From assembly GCA_934502885.1 (NCBI GenBank), contig CAKSUT010000004.1, positions 99,982 through 163,981 of the forward strand: a stretch of 64,000 nt of DNA, read 5' to 3'. Numbering within the stretch: the stretch's first letter is position 1; the number at the start of each line of letters is the position of its first letter. Shown here piece by piece: positions 54,601 to 62,084 of the stretch. The translations under genes were made by a program, and so were the position numbers. The notes below the pieces were generated by a model, which did not search any database, was not told where the DNA came from, and saw nothing but the letters and a program-made list of their open reading frames with translations. The DNA is from an uncultured Eubacteriales bacterium (GTDB lineage: Bacteria > Bacillota > Clostridia > Oscillospirales > CAG-382).

Positions 54601-55299
54601 GAGGTTTACGTTTCCGTAAATGTTCCTTTTGTCGTTGCTGAAGCCGAGATTGATGTATGCGTCTTTGAGCGTAATATCGTTTATTACAAGCTCCGCAAGT
54701 GCGGGAGTCGCAGAGTCGGCAGAACCGTAATCCGCATAACCGCCCACATTGAGCTGAACAAGCTCAACTCCGGAAGAGTTGAACGTGGTTCTTCCCTCGG
54801 AGACCTTTGTGGTTGTGCTTCTGTAGTAGATACCACCGCCGGTGGAGAATCCTTCTCCGAAAACCGTTTCACCGCCGCCGCAAATGTACTTTGCACCCGT
54901 GCAGTTAAGCTTGAAATTCTCGAGAGTTACCGGACCGCCGCTGAAAGAAAGCGTGTGATTGAAGTTAAGAATTGCGGCTTCCGTGTCACCCTTTATGAGA
55001 ACGTGGCTTCTGCCGGCAACATCGGAGAATGTGCCGTCACCGTTTGTTGTCGGGTCGGTTACTTCGCCGCAAACCACGATAACGCCGCCGTTTTTTCCGA
55101 GTGCGGCAAATGCGCTCTTGAGCGTTGAATAGGTATTGTAGGTCTCGCCGCCTATTACGACTGTTTCGACAGCGGCAAGGTATACCGTGCTTTTTCCGTC
55201 AATGGAGTAAACCTCACCTGCCGCCGATACACCGACGATGCAGAACGGTATGCAGAGGATAATTGCGAGGATCAAACTGAGTATTTTATTTTTGCACAT
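48658..55299 (-). CDS. Giant secreted modular protein: five ~310-aa repeat modules, Listeria-Bacteroides repeat, cohesin-like and dockerin domains
   Basis: A 2213-residue protein. A signal peptide (residues 1-~27, ending GVSAAG) is followed by five related modules beginning near residues 30, 356, 655, 966 and 1288. Each opens with a Y-x-(I/V)-x-G-x-x-x-x-x-(F/Y) phrase (VYTIDGVKTAFVKDGGG), runs through short beta-helix-like turns rich in NGG and GG motifs, and ends with a TP...TW phrase. Next are a Listeria-Bacteroides (InlB-B-type) repeat (~1673-1735, YAVWKE), a cohesin-like domain (~1875-2030, LTLTFSGAEASYGSFGFKYD) and, after a carboxypeptidase-regulatory-like domain, a C-terminal dockerin (~2150-2213, CGDGKVDVDDFIRVIRG, ITISDLALVKTYFG-type). 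No catalytic motif was found. It starts 21 bases after the rhamnosidase gene, with AGGAGG upstream; TTG 55302 is an alternative start. Confidence 0.85.
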   Translation of the reverse strand: MCKNKILSLILAIILCIPFCIVGVSAAGEVYSIDGKSTVYLAAVETVVIGGETYNTYSTLKSAFAALGKNGGVIVVCGEVTDPTTNGDGTFSDVAGRSHVLIKGDTEAAILNFNHTLSFSGGPVTLENFKLNCTGAKYICGGGETVFGEGFSTGGGIYYRSTTTKVSEGRTTFNSSGVELVQLNVGGYADYGSADSATPALAELVINDITLKDAYINLGFSNDKRNIYGNVNLFVNGGTFTNKKVVLNNMNARPTGKVSVVFNNGMADGFTIGSADIDYVIKSAVGGKVSISKQADFGGTPTFKLTPDEGLKPFVNGTAMLADSDGNCTFTPSVASSTQTFSVEWKDAETSTAPSFYFVNGEKTGFVKADGGVCDVDGLTVYAFDSFLNACKANTDKSAIRLVVVGEVTDDLSIPNNWPSKLTISGADNNALWIFKNIIHPWGKLLIENIAIDANNFSFTGDGKEITLGEGIDGTFANVYGGGAGSPHGGNLKIESGIYTKVYAGSNTATTTAGANHYLTINGGDFTGATVIDGGSTAETTVPGSVVVAINGGTFAENTAISLSNVTEVGGVTAAIIGGGLDSNYSFTIADGYDYIIKSGVGGTVSFNGTDFVLTPDEGKAALVDGILSTSGKIAAGTPGTYNVTWIDAAGSAQVYTIDGVKTAFVKDGGGLVEISGDGTAKYAFDDIRTAVTQAIGGKVVVVGEYSGHLRDYWEGSGTTTICGYDENAVWNMTKELYNWTPLVIENITLDGSERFLQADSRVFKIGKNVKMRNSFQLSGGGGNHSANLDVTIESGKYGTINFGNAGYIGTEGLAYTMKSRIYGGDFTEASINFGHRSNGALYGNLLGEIYGGTFANGQALNLNNIDVKGKSTLIIGNGLDETYGFSVSDKFSVVVKMANGGNVEVVNLGGLEQPTFIFTPENSLEVPQVNGVKVAANASGKYYYTPDASDAQTVLNVTWAVDTDPKAYVIDEVLTAFVSETSPVNIDGSNYYTFNNLTDAVAALGGAEGVVILASDVTLTGGDESAFVDAAGRDKLTIKGLSGSEVLGIDGTFGFKGDTVLDNFTLQIPKSAFAKYLNGWSNITFGENFKVDTENGGLVYFASSSYTGKGDGNQTITVNGGSFDAFHVAGAYNTLAPGNFVRVIFNGGSTRYLNLGFAEKGTVGSDICVEVNADVISSKTISYQADKTVLEGDPTISVIFNGGITGYTFTSEAETVVDYKIYSAVGGIVTLYEEGDRKTFILTPVGEKFPKVNGSFIPETDGKFLYTPAANGEITVTWATGEETVPVVYDINGEKFAFVKEGGGIITYGGEVRFAYKDVNTAVAALGTEGGTVAISGSVRFNSEKEILDSSNQLSDIDGRKPLTIIGIDGTSPVLNYCRSMTLRGDLTIDALTYKKYFDGKIWDQGIFYNGHNLTIGENFKSESDHPSQNMLIYCGGSAITFDKAVITILGGEIQQIFGGTTWSGVTITGDTEINVKGGSVKTIYAGSHGGDTKNKSITKGNVNINIYDGSVGNIYTGVNTKDGIEGNVTVHFYGGSVKNGTLYHGCATDNGSNYVDGNSVYVISGGNFSGATFGSASKRGVTGEAVFIVRNDIEGYKYVEADGTTLITYKPEGTVEPEYGEDGSLIGYRIVSDNGKDVLIDGVKATPIAEDVYTIPSGGTHAVNFASLYDIEFDLNGGKGKVPSDMSVYDGNEVTLPDSTGIGKYNSILVGWSEDANAEEGAFSLPMPARNMKLYAVWKEIKPELADNSNIENSGAVKILVSSVAKSNYETTAFVQAANEFAANDPAVINGASVEYAFTLTGVSSGGSDVTEFPHGINIKLSKDVLPTLTVGEALRLYRADGEIAKVDFTEDKDYIYFTLFESGSFAIVRTNALKATYSYSGVYSEASKTYTLTLTFSGAEASYGSFGFKYDTDKLLLNAATFSDAVLEYGKVSEADGGFGTYYSADGIYQNTWIASNGSSINGKTSPVKVAEIVFTVSDGFDAATALTLFTAADFADTGLSLSNETLSGVYCDGYYMYAPMAASVDVYFQPTRSIFGAEAAYNFTAGFAIEREISDSYYDDTETGYNSEAEITVTRKGASEPVVQTTEKSCRLSDNGNDRTVIVFSTVLENGSYTLNLVKNGYISASTDFTIDGNDVDLGEIFLIPGDIKSAVADKCGDGKVDVDDFIRVIRGFDPNMSKLVKQAVDIDESRAVTISDLALVKTYFGSGK
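50380..55215 (-). repeat. Coding repeats: five diverged ~310-codon modules
   Basis: Approximate module bounds on the minus strand are 55212-54245, 54234-53340, 53338-52405, 52402-51440 and 51438-50380. Each contains a header phrase, a 'GGVVVVVGE' phrase, an 'IENI' or 'LENF' phrase, one or two NGGTF/NGGDF phrases, an 'ngl..gysf' phrase and the ending. Identity is clear in protein but not at DNA level, so the duplications are old. Confidence 0.75.
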
Positions 55300-55319
55300 C
55301 AATGTTTTTTCCTCCTATG

Positions 55320-58300
55320 TCAATTGAAGTAGCTTTCGCCGAGAATGTTCGTTATTGCTTCGGCAAGCTTTGTTCCGAGAGCCTTTCCGCCGGCTGCGTC
55401 TGGGTGGAGTCCGTCTGTCGTTGTGAAGCTCCAGCCTGCCGTTGAAATGTAATGTACGTTATCGTTTGCGATCTCTTCAACTGCCTGCTTGATTACGGTG
55501 CTTCTTGCCTGTCCGTAGGGAACAACCGCGAATATCGGTGTGTTCGGAAACTTTGTAACGAGCTTTTCGAGAACCGCAATATAGCCTGCCTTGAAATCCG
55601 CCTCGGTTGCCGCACCGTCGTTTGTGCCGTGATTTACGACAATCGCACTTATTTCCGGGTAGGTAAGCTTTTTGCCTTCGAGAACATAATCGATTACGCC
55701 CTCGCACTTCGGTACGTTGCCGCTTCCGGACTTCGTGATACCGGTCGAGCCGTAGCCGGATGTAAATGAAACAGCACCCAAAAGTCTCGACGCCGTAAAG
55801 GGATATTCGCCTGTAGCGGAGTTTGCGCCGGGAGTCGAGCCTGTGCCGAGAACGTTTATACCCTCGGTTATGCTGTCACCGTAGTAGAGTATAACCTTGT
55901 TTGTAGGCATAATGCCGCTTACAGTACCGCCCTCGTCAACATTTGCTTTGTCGAATATAAAGCCGTCGCCGGTTGACCACTTGTTCGCCTGGTATTCGTA
56001 GAAACCGTCTACGATAATTCTTACCGTATGTTCCTTTGTCTTGTCGAGCCCGTCTGCGATAAGAGTTTTACCGACAAGGTTTGTGGAGATTCTTACGGGC
56101 TTTGCGCCGTCTATTGATACCGCAACCGTCGGCGCCTGCTGTGCCTTGCTTACAGTGGATATCGAAACGCTCGAGGTGTTCGCAACCTTGAAGTAAAGCT
56201 CGCTTCCCTGAGTGATTGTGCCTTTGTAGATGACGCCGTCAACCTCTTTGTCGTACCATCTTCCGACATACCCGTAATCGGAATCGGAGAGAGCCGCGTA
56301 GTTCAGCGTGTTGTAGTCGTCCTCGGTTTCGGGCTTTACCCATGTCACGGAAATGCTTACCTTAGCGTCGGTGACTGTGGGAGTGTAAAGATACTCATCA
56401 CCGGTCTTTTCAAGGGGCGTTGTGCCGATGTAGGGAACGGCGTCAGACTTTGCCGGGATAAGCTTAAAGGTGGGGACACCGCCTATAGGAGCATTCTCCT
56501 TTATTTCGACAGTGCCTCCGACATCGGAGTTTACAACGTAGTTTACACCGTCGGCAACCGAGAAGCCTGCATACATACCGTTGTTGAACACAACCGTGTA
56601 CTTTCCTGTGATTGACGTTACATTGTTAAGAACAATGCGCTTGCTTGTAAATGTGCCGCCGTTTACTATAGCGTTTACATTGCCGTATACGGGGAGCTTG
56701 CTGTTTGAGTAACCGAGGTTGATGTCATTCATTGTTGTACCATCGTTTACCGTGATCTGCGCAAGTGCAGGCGCCGTACTGTCGGCAGTGCCTATCGTGT
56801 TGTCTCCGCAAACGTTCATCTGCATGAATACGCCGCCGTTGTATACGGAAACAGCATTTGCATTTCCGTTGGTGTTGTTGTTGCGGATGTAAATAGCACC
56901 CGTCACCGTGCAGTCCTTCGTAAACTCTGTGTTTCCGCAGAGTCCCATGTACTTTGCGCCGGCGTAGGTCTGATTGAGCTTTATTTTGCCGAAGGTGGTG
57001 TCACCCTTGAGGTACACTGTATAGTTGAAGGTGTAAACCGAGTTGTCATCAGCACCCTTGAAGAGTACGTGAGAACGTCCGGCAACATCCTTGAATGCTG
57101 TGTAGTCGTCCTTTATGGGATCGGTTCCCTCGTCAAATTCGCCGCATACGATGACAACTCCGCCTTCAGTGCCAAGCTCTGTGAGGGCCGCCGTCATCGT
57201 AGAGAACGCCTTGTACTGCTTGCCGCCGTAGGTGACGACTCTGCTGTTGCCGTTTTCGTCTGCGTTTGCCGCAAATACTGTCTTTTTACCCTCAACCGTA
57301 TAGCTTTCGGGATCCTGCTCTTCAATCGGTATTGCCGGAGGAGTGAACTTTCTGTAAAGCTTTGCGGTTTCTTTCGCAATGTATGTTCCGAGAAGCTCGT
57401 AGCCTTCCTTGCCGCAATGGAGATTGTCTATGGGCATGTAGGTGTCAATGTTTTCGAGCGTAATGCCGCAGCCGTTATAGTTGTCGATAACGGGGAGACT
57501 GTATTTTGCCGCAAGCTTGTTTACGACGTTTACAACACCCTCCATCTGAGCCGTCGAACGCTTTGTTGTAATGGGCGGCGTCATGAGTACAATCATCGCC
57601 TGATTCTTTGTCTTTTCCTTGCAGTACTCGATGATGCTTGCGTAACGTCCGGTGTTCGTGTCTGCGTAGTCTGTATAAGACTCAGCCGCCGTGTCGGCGT
57701 CTATTGTGTCGGTAAGACCGCCGTTTGTGCCGAGCATTATGAGAATAACGTCAGCGCCGGTAAGCGAAAGACCGCTCATCCTGTTCTGCCAGTAGGTGAA
57801 AGGCTGAATGCCGCAGTAACCGTTGTTGACCGTGGTAGCGCCTGTCTTCTGTGCAAAGAAGTAGGGATAGTTTTCCGCATGAACATTCATCGTGCCGGCA
57901 GGTTCGGAACCGTAGTCGCCCTCTGTGAGGCTGTCGCCGATGCAGATTACTTTTGCGCCTTTAAGGTAAGAAAAGAGCTTTTCGTCTGTGAGGTCTTCGG
58001 GATTGTCCTTGCTGTTATCAACGACAAATTCATATTCGCCGGAGGTAATCTCGTAGTACTTCCTTCCGCCTTCTGTCTTAATGTATACAACGCCCTCGGA
58101 TTCGGATATCGGCTTTCCGCCCTCGGTGATGTATGCGCATTCGTTGTCAACGGGGAGAGAAAGTGTTGCGGAGGTGTTGGCAGGTACAGTACAATTATAG
58201 GTAAATACCTGTCTGTCGTCCGAGAGAGACCATGCACTCTTTATTGTGCCGTTGGTCGATTTGTAGCTTCCCTTTGCCCAGGTTATCGTGGCGTCGTCGT

Positions 58301-61300
58301 AGGACGCGTAGGTGGGCTTGAGTACAAAGTGGCGGTAGCCCTCGTTACCCTGCGTGTAGTCGTGGGTGATGCCGAGCGTGTCGGTGAAGAGCCATCTTGC
58401 CGGTGCGCCGAACACGTAGTGGTTTCCGGACATACCGTAACCGCCGTAGGTTTCCCAAATGGAGGTTGCTCCCTGATCCACCATATAAAGAAGCGACGGA
58501 TAAGAGCTGTTCTCCATCATTCTCATTGCCGTGTCAAACTGACCGTTCGATGTGAGGGCAGGGTAGAGAATATTCATTCCGAGGAAGCCTACCGTCTGCT
58601 TGTAGCCGACGTTTGCAACAGACTGCGCAAACTCTTCGGCTGCGGCTTCTCTCTTGTCGTCCTCGTACATATCGTAGAAGAGACCCATTGCATAGGACGT
58701 CTGTCCCTTGCTCTTCGGGGTTATGCCGTTCGACTCAACGAAGTTGTCTCTCCACGCCTTTGCGAATTTGTCGTGAAGCTCTCTGTAGTATGCAGCATCT
58801 GCGGTTTCGCCTATCTTTTCCGCCATGTCCGCAAGAATCATGCAGCTGTAAGCGGAGAACGCAGTGCCGACCTCGGAATACGACATCTCGCGCCATACCC
58901 AATCTGAAGTACAGTATTCGTTTACGTAGTAACCGTAGTCTTTCTTACCGTTATTAGCGGCAAGATGGTCGCCGTAGTTTCCGTCGGGACGTACAAAGTA
59001 GGTCGCAACGTCTGTGGGATCGGTTGTGTTGGTAACTTTTTTTGTGAGAATGAAGTCGATCCACTTCTTCATCGCCTCGTAGTTGTCCTTTATTATCGTG
59101 ACATCGCCGTATTGATTGTACATTTCATAAGGAATGATTATAAGGCAGTCCGACCAACCGGAAGGAGTCTTGGTTTTTGTTCCGTCGCCCGTCGGCGGTG
59201 TCTGCGAAGGGATAAGCTCCGGAATTGCACCGTCAGGAAACTGAGTTGCAACGGTCATATCCTCGAAGTTTCTGTAGTGATTGTAAACATTCGAGAAGTA
59301 AGACGCAATTGCGGCGAAAATCTGTGCGTCTCCCGTCCAGGTGTTTTTTTCTCTTGTCGGACAGTCTGTGAGCGTTGAAACAAAGTTGCCTCTTACCGAC
59401 CAGAGAACGTTTTCGAGATAACGGTTAATTCTCGGGTTTGAAGTCTCGAGGTAACCTGTTCTCTCCATGTCGCTTGTGAGTACGAGACCTTCAATGCTCT
59501 CGAGGGGAAGCGGCTCAGTAAGTCCGGTTATCTGAATGTACTGGAAACCGTGATATACAAGATCAAACTCGACCGTTTCGCCGCCCTTATCGCCTCGGAA
59601 TGTGTATTTGTCCGTTCCGTTGTGGTCAAGCATATAACTCATGAGAAGGGTATCCTTGCCTCTTTCGATCCACTCGCTGTATTCTATTTTGATTGTTGTT
59701 CCGGCTGGAGCTTCGGCGGTTATTCTTGATGTGCCGACAATGTTCTGATCGAAGTGGTAAACATAAACGTCGTCCGCTGCCTTTACAACCTTTGTCGGGT
59801 GGAAAACCATGGTGTTGCGCACGGGGTTCATGTTTTCTGCAACAAAGTTGTTGGTGATTGTGTAATTCGAGCTTGTGACGAACTTGTCGGTTGCGCTCAC
59901 GGGCATCCACTTTGCGCTGTCGCTGTCGTTTTCACTCCAATCGTCGATCTTCTTTCTTGCGTCGATATGCTGACCGATATAGTAGCGGTCGGTTGTCGTC
60001 GGTCCTTCACGTGTGCCGAGCCATGTGGAGTCGGTGTCGATAACCTGCTTTGTGCCGTCGTTGTATGTGACGACAAGCTTTGCCTTGAGACCGACGTTTG
60101 AGCCGTAATTTGCGGCAACCGCACCGGCATTGTACCAGCCGTGACCTACCTCTGCCGCAACAGTGTTGTCACCGTCGAGAAGAAGATCGGTTACATCATA
60201 TGTCTGATAGTAAAGCGTCGTTGTGTACTGCGACTTTCCGGGAGCCATGTAGTCATCACTCGCACGCTTGCCGTTCATGTACATCATTTGGTTTCCGGCG
60301 GCAGTGGAGTAAAGTCTTGCTTTGGCAACCTCGGAAAGCGGCTTTTCGAGAGTAAACTGCTTTCTGAAGAGAGCCGCTGAGAGGACGTTTGTTGAGCCGT
60401 CGGAGAGAAGTGTTCCGTTTCCGTCGATGAGAGAAGCGGAATTAATTGTACCGGTCTCGCCGCCTGAGTTGTGTTCATAGTATTTGCCGAATACCTTTGT
60501 TGCTCCGGAGGGAGCTGTGTAGTCGCAGATAAAAGTATCATTTATATATGTCTTGATATTGCCGTCCCTAAATTCAAGGCGCATATCAAAGGGCTGACCA
60601 ACAGCCGCCGCACCGTCGGGAAATACGGAGGCGAGGGAGAAGGTCTTTATGTCCTTGACGTTCATCCCCGTGCCGAGGTAATGGCATCTGAGTGTGGGCT
60701 CGCTCGTTGTCGTGAGCGCAACCTGCCACATAAGTCTCTCGCTTCCGTCCTCGGCGGCAAAGAAGTTTATGCCGTAAGCTTTGGAGGTAACGGTGAGATT
60801 AATATTGAAGATACCCTCGGTGATGTCGTAATACGCATCCTTGGATTCGATCCATTTGTTGTCTGTGCCGAAGTCACCGAAGAGAGCGGTTTCAAATTTT
60901 GCAACTTCTGATGTGGGGATAGCTTCGCCGTCGCCGTTGTAGGAGATAACCGTCCAATAGTATTCCGTCTCGGGTTTGAGAGCGGCGGCGGTAGTTGCAC
61001 CTTCGCCGTTCGCTTTGCCGTAGTATGCGTGGGTGTCGGAGGACTCAACCTTACCGCTGTCCCAAACGTCAAAGTCGCCGATTACGGCTTTCTCGTATGT
61101 GGATGCCACTCCGAGTTCGTATGCTGTCTGATGTTCGCCTCTCTTTGCGCTTTCGAGTACCCAGTTGAATTCGGGAACTGTAAAGTCAATGCCGAGAGGA
61201 TTGTCTCTGTAATCTACCTGAAGGTTCATAACGTTTGTCCATTCGTAGTTTTCTTTGGATTTGTCGATGTTGGGCTTTATTGCGGCGATGTCCTCAACCT

Positions 61301-61802
61301 TGAGAACTCCGTCCTCGTTGATGTCCGCAAGATCGCGAAGCGCCGCAAACGCGGAGTCGCTGTTTAAGCCTCTCATCATTATTGCGAGATCTTTGATGTC
61401 GATTCTGCCGTCGCCGTTGAGGTCTCCGGCGAGGAGTGCTGTGGTGCGAAGGGTGAAATCGGCATTGGTTACCCTTACGCGCTTTATCGTGTGAGTGAGG
61501 TATCCCGTCTTGTCAATTACAACATTGTAGACTCCGCTCGGGACTCTTACCGTGTAATTGCCGGTCGAACCGTTTTCGGTAACGGTTGCCGAATACCGTT
61601 TTCCGCCTTCTTCAACGAAAGTAACGGTTGCCTTGTGGGATGTGTTGCCGTCCGTTTTGCCTTCCGTTAGGAAAGATCCGTTCACGGTAAACAGTTCTGA
61701 GGCGAATGCCGTGCCGGGCATGATCTGTATAAGTGACAGAATCATGATAAGGCTTAGCAGAAGCGCCGGGATTCTTTTGCCGTGTTTTTTGATGTTTTTC
61801 AT
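55320..61802 (-). CDS. Secreted multi-enzyme protein: dockerin, GH78 alpha-L-rhamnosidase-like domain and two SGNH hydrolase domains
   Basis: A 2160-residue protein. A signal peptide (1-~35, ending GTAFAS) is followed by a carboxypeptidase-regulatory-like domain (~40-115) and a dockerin (~120-180, GDLNGDGRIDIKDLAIMMRG and DINEDGVLKVEDI). The GH78 region follows: Fn3-like and N-terminal lectin-like parts (GDNTVAAEVGHGWYNAGA), then the (alpha/alpha)6 catalytic domain near 811 with CPTREKNTWTGDAQIFA, where the general acid is expected. SGNH domain 1 begins at ~1283 (ICIGDSLTEGDYGSE, MLGTNGG); one copy of the repeat module at ~1499-1820; SGNH domain 2 from ~1970 (YYGDSITEGINVLG, VNHGTNDG, GLHPDAAGG). 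It should cut terminal L-rhamnose and remove ester groups. ATG 61802 follows AAAGGAGAGG. Confidence 0.9.
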   Translation of the reverse strand: MKNIKKHGKRIPALLLSLIMILSLIQIMPGTAFASELFTVNGSFLTEGKTDGNTSHKATVTFVEEGGKRYSATVTENGSTGNYTVRVPSGVYNVVIDKTGYLTHTIKRVRVTNADFTLRTTALLAGDLNGDGRIDIKDLAIMMRGLNSDSAFAALRDLADINEDGVLKVEDIAAIKPNIDKSKENYEWTNVMNLQVDYRDNPLGIDFTVPEFNWVLESAKRGEHQTAYELGVASTYEKAVIGDFDVWDSGKVESSDTHAYYGKANGEGATTAAALKPETEYYWTVISYNGDGEAIPTSEVAKFETALFGDFGTDNKWIESKDAYYDITEGIFNINLTVTSKAYGINFFAAEDGSERLMWQVALTTTSEPTLRCHYLGTGMNVKDIKTFSLASVFPDGAAAVGQPFDMRLEFRDGNIKTYINDTFICDYTAPSGATKVFGKYYEHNSGGETGTINSASLIDGNGTLLSDGSTNVLSAALFRKQFTLEKPLSEVAKARLYSTAAGNQMMYMNGKRASDDYMAPGKSQYTTTLYYQTYDVTDLLLDGDNTVAAEVGHGWYNAGAVAANYGSNVGLKAKLVVTYNDGTKQVIDTDSTWLGTREGPTTTDRYYIGQHIDARKKIDDWSENDSDSAKWMPVSATDKFVTSSNYTITNNFVAENMNPVRNTMVFHPTKVVKAADDVYVYHFDQNIVGTSRITAEAPAGTTIKIEYSEWIERGKDTLLMSYMLDHNGTDKYTFRGDKGGETVEFDLVYHGFQYIQITGLTEPLPLESIEGLVLTSDMERTGYLETSNPRINRYLENVLWSVRGNFVSTLTDCPTREKNTWTGDAQIFAAIASYFSNVYNHYRNFEDMTVATQFPDGAIPELIPSQTPPTGDGTKTKTPSGWSDCLIIIPYEMYNQYGDVTIIKDNYEAMKKWIDFILTKKVTNTTDPTDVATYFVRPDGNYGDHLAANNGKKDYGYYVNEYCTSDWVWREMSYSEVGTAFSAYSCMILADMAEKIGETADAAYYRELHDKFAKAWRDNFVESNGITPKSKGQTSYAMGLFYDMYEDDKREAAAEEFAQSVANVGYKQTVGFLGMNILYPALTSNGQFDTAMRMMENSSYPSLLYMVDQGATSIWETYGGYGMSGNHYVFGAPARWLFTDTLGITHDYTQGNEGYRHFVLKPTYASYDDATITWAKGSYKSTNGTIKSAWSLSDDRQVFTYNCTVPANTSATLSLPVDNECAYITEGGKPISESEGVVYIKTEGGRKYYEITSGEYEFVVDNSKDNPEDLTDEKLFSYLKGAKVICIGDSLTEGDYGSEPAGTMNVHAENYPYFFAQKTGATTVNNGYCGIQPFTYWQNRMSGLSLTGADVILIMLGTNGGLTDTIDADTAAESYTDYADTNTGRYASIIEYCKEKTKNQAMIVLMTPPITTKRSTAQMEGVVNVVNKLAAKYSLPVIDNYNGCGITLENIDTYMPIDNLHCGKEGYELLGTYIAKETAKLYRKFTPPAIPIEEQDPESYTVEGKKTVFAANADENGNSRVVTYGGKQYKAFSTMTAALTELGTEGGVVIVCGEFDEGTDPIKDDYTAFKDVAGRSHVLFKGADDNSVYTFNYTVYLKGDTTFGKIKLNQTYAGAKYMGLCGNTEFTKDCTVTGAIYIRNNNTNGNANAVSVYNGGVFMQMNVCGDNTIGTADSTAPALAQITVNDGTTMNDINLGYSNSKLPVYGNVNAIVNGGTFTSKRIVLNNVTSITGKYTVVFNNGMYAGFSVADGVNYVVNSDVGGTVEIKENAPIGGVPTFKLIPAKSDAVPYIGTTPLEKTGDEYLYTPTVTDAKVSISVTWVKPETEDDYNTLNYAALSDSDYGYVGRWYDKEVDGVIYKGTITQGSELYFKVANTSSVSISTVSKAQQAPTVAVSIDGAKPVRISTNLVGKTLIADGLDKTKEHTVRIIVDGFYEYQANKWSTGDGFIFDKANVDEGGTVSGIMPTNKVILYYGDSITEGINVLGTGSTPGANSATGEYPFTASRLLGAVSFTSGYGSTGITKSGSGNVPKCEGVIDYVLEGKKLTYPEISAIVVNHGTNDGAATEADFKAGYIAVLEKLVTKFPNTPIFAVVPYGQARSTVIKQAVEEIANDNVHYISTAGWSFTTTDGLHPDAAGGKALGTKLAEAITNILGESYFN
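56340..57305 (-). repeat. Sixth copy of the repeat module, inside the rhamnosidase gene
   Basis: Residues ~1499-1820 of the rhamnosidase protein match module 1 of the downstream protein closely: both share DVAGRSHVL, TAPALAQI/TPALAEL, an YGNVN...VNGGTF phrase, VLNN and VVFNNGM. This shows duplication between the two neighbouring genes. Confidence 0.8.
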
Positions 61803-61892
61803 AAACACCTCTCCTTTAAAAATTTGCAACCTATCGTCCGTCAGCGTGTTTTTAGCATATTCGGCACAGACGGACGAATAATCACGTATATC

Positions 61893-61921
61893 ATTATAAT
61901 ACATATTGCATAAAAAGTAAA
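61893..61921 (-). promoter_or_regulatory. Promoter of the giant secreted-protein operon
   Basis: Minus strand TTTACT (61921-61916), 17 bases, TATAAT (61898-61893), giving a leader of about 85 bases before ATG 61802. Confidence 0.6.
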
Positions 61922-62004
61922 TGATATTACTTGCTCTCTTCGCTTGATATTTTTTGCGGTTTTCCGCTTTAAGGACAATATCCGCTTATTTCTCGGTTTA
62001 CTTC

Positions 62005-62033
62005 TTGACAAAAAGGCGATTGTGTTGTATAAT
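62005..62033 (+). promoter_or_regulatory. Promoter of the asd gene
   Basis: TTGACA (62005-62010), 17 bases, TATAAT (62028-62033). Confidence 0.8.
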
Positions 62034-62084
62034 ATAATGACACGGTTATATAATCAACTACCTTACAGAAAGCGAGTAACAGCC

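Noticed and set aside
57069..58907. A 612-codon open frame on the plus strand opposite the rhamnosidase gene
   Set aside because: It lies wholly antisense to a clear GH78/SGNH coding region, has a cysteine- and arginine-rich composition without family motifs and has no ribosome binding site. It is a by-product of codon bias.
48658..61802. Repeats in the giant genes as a CRISPR array or mobile element
   Set aside because: The repeats are long, diverged coding modules visible only in protein, without short identical units, spacers, inverted ends or transposase genes.
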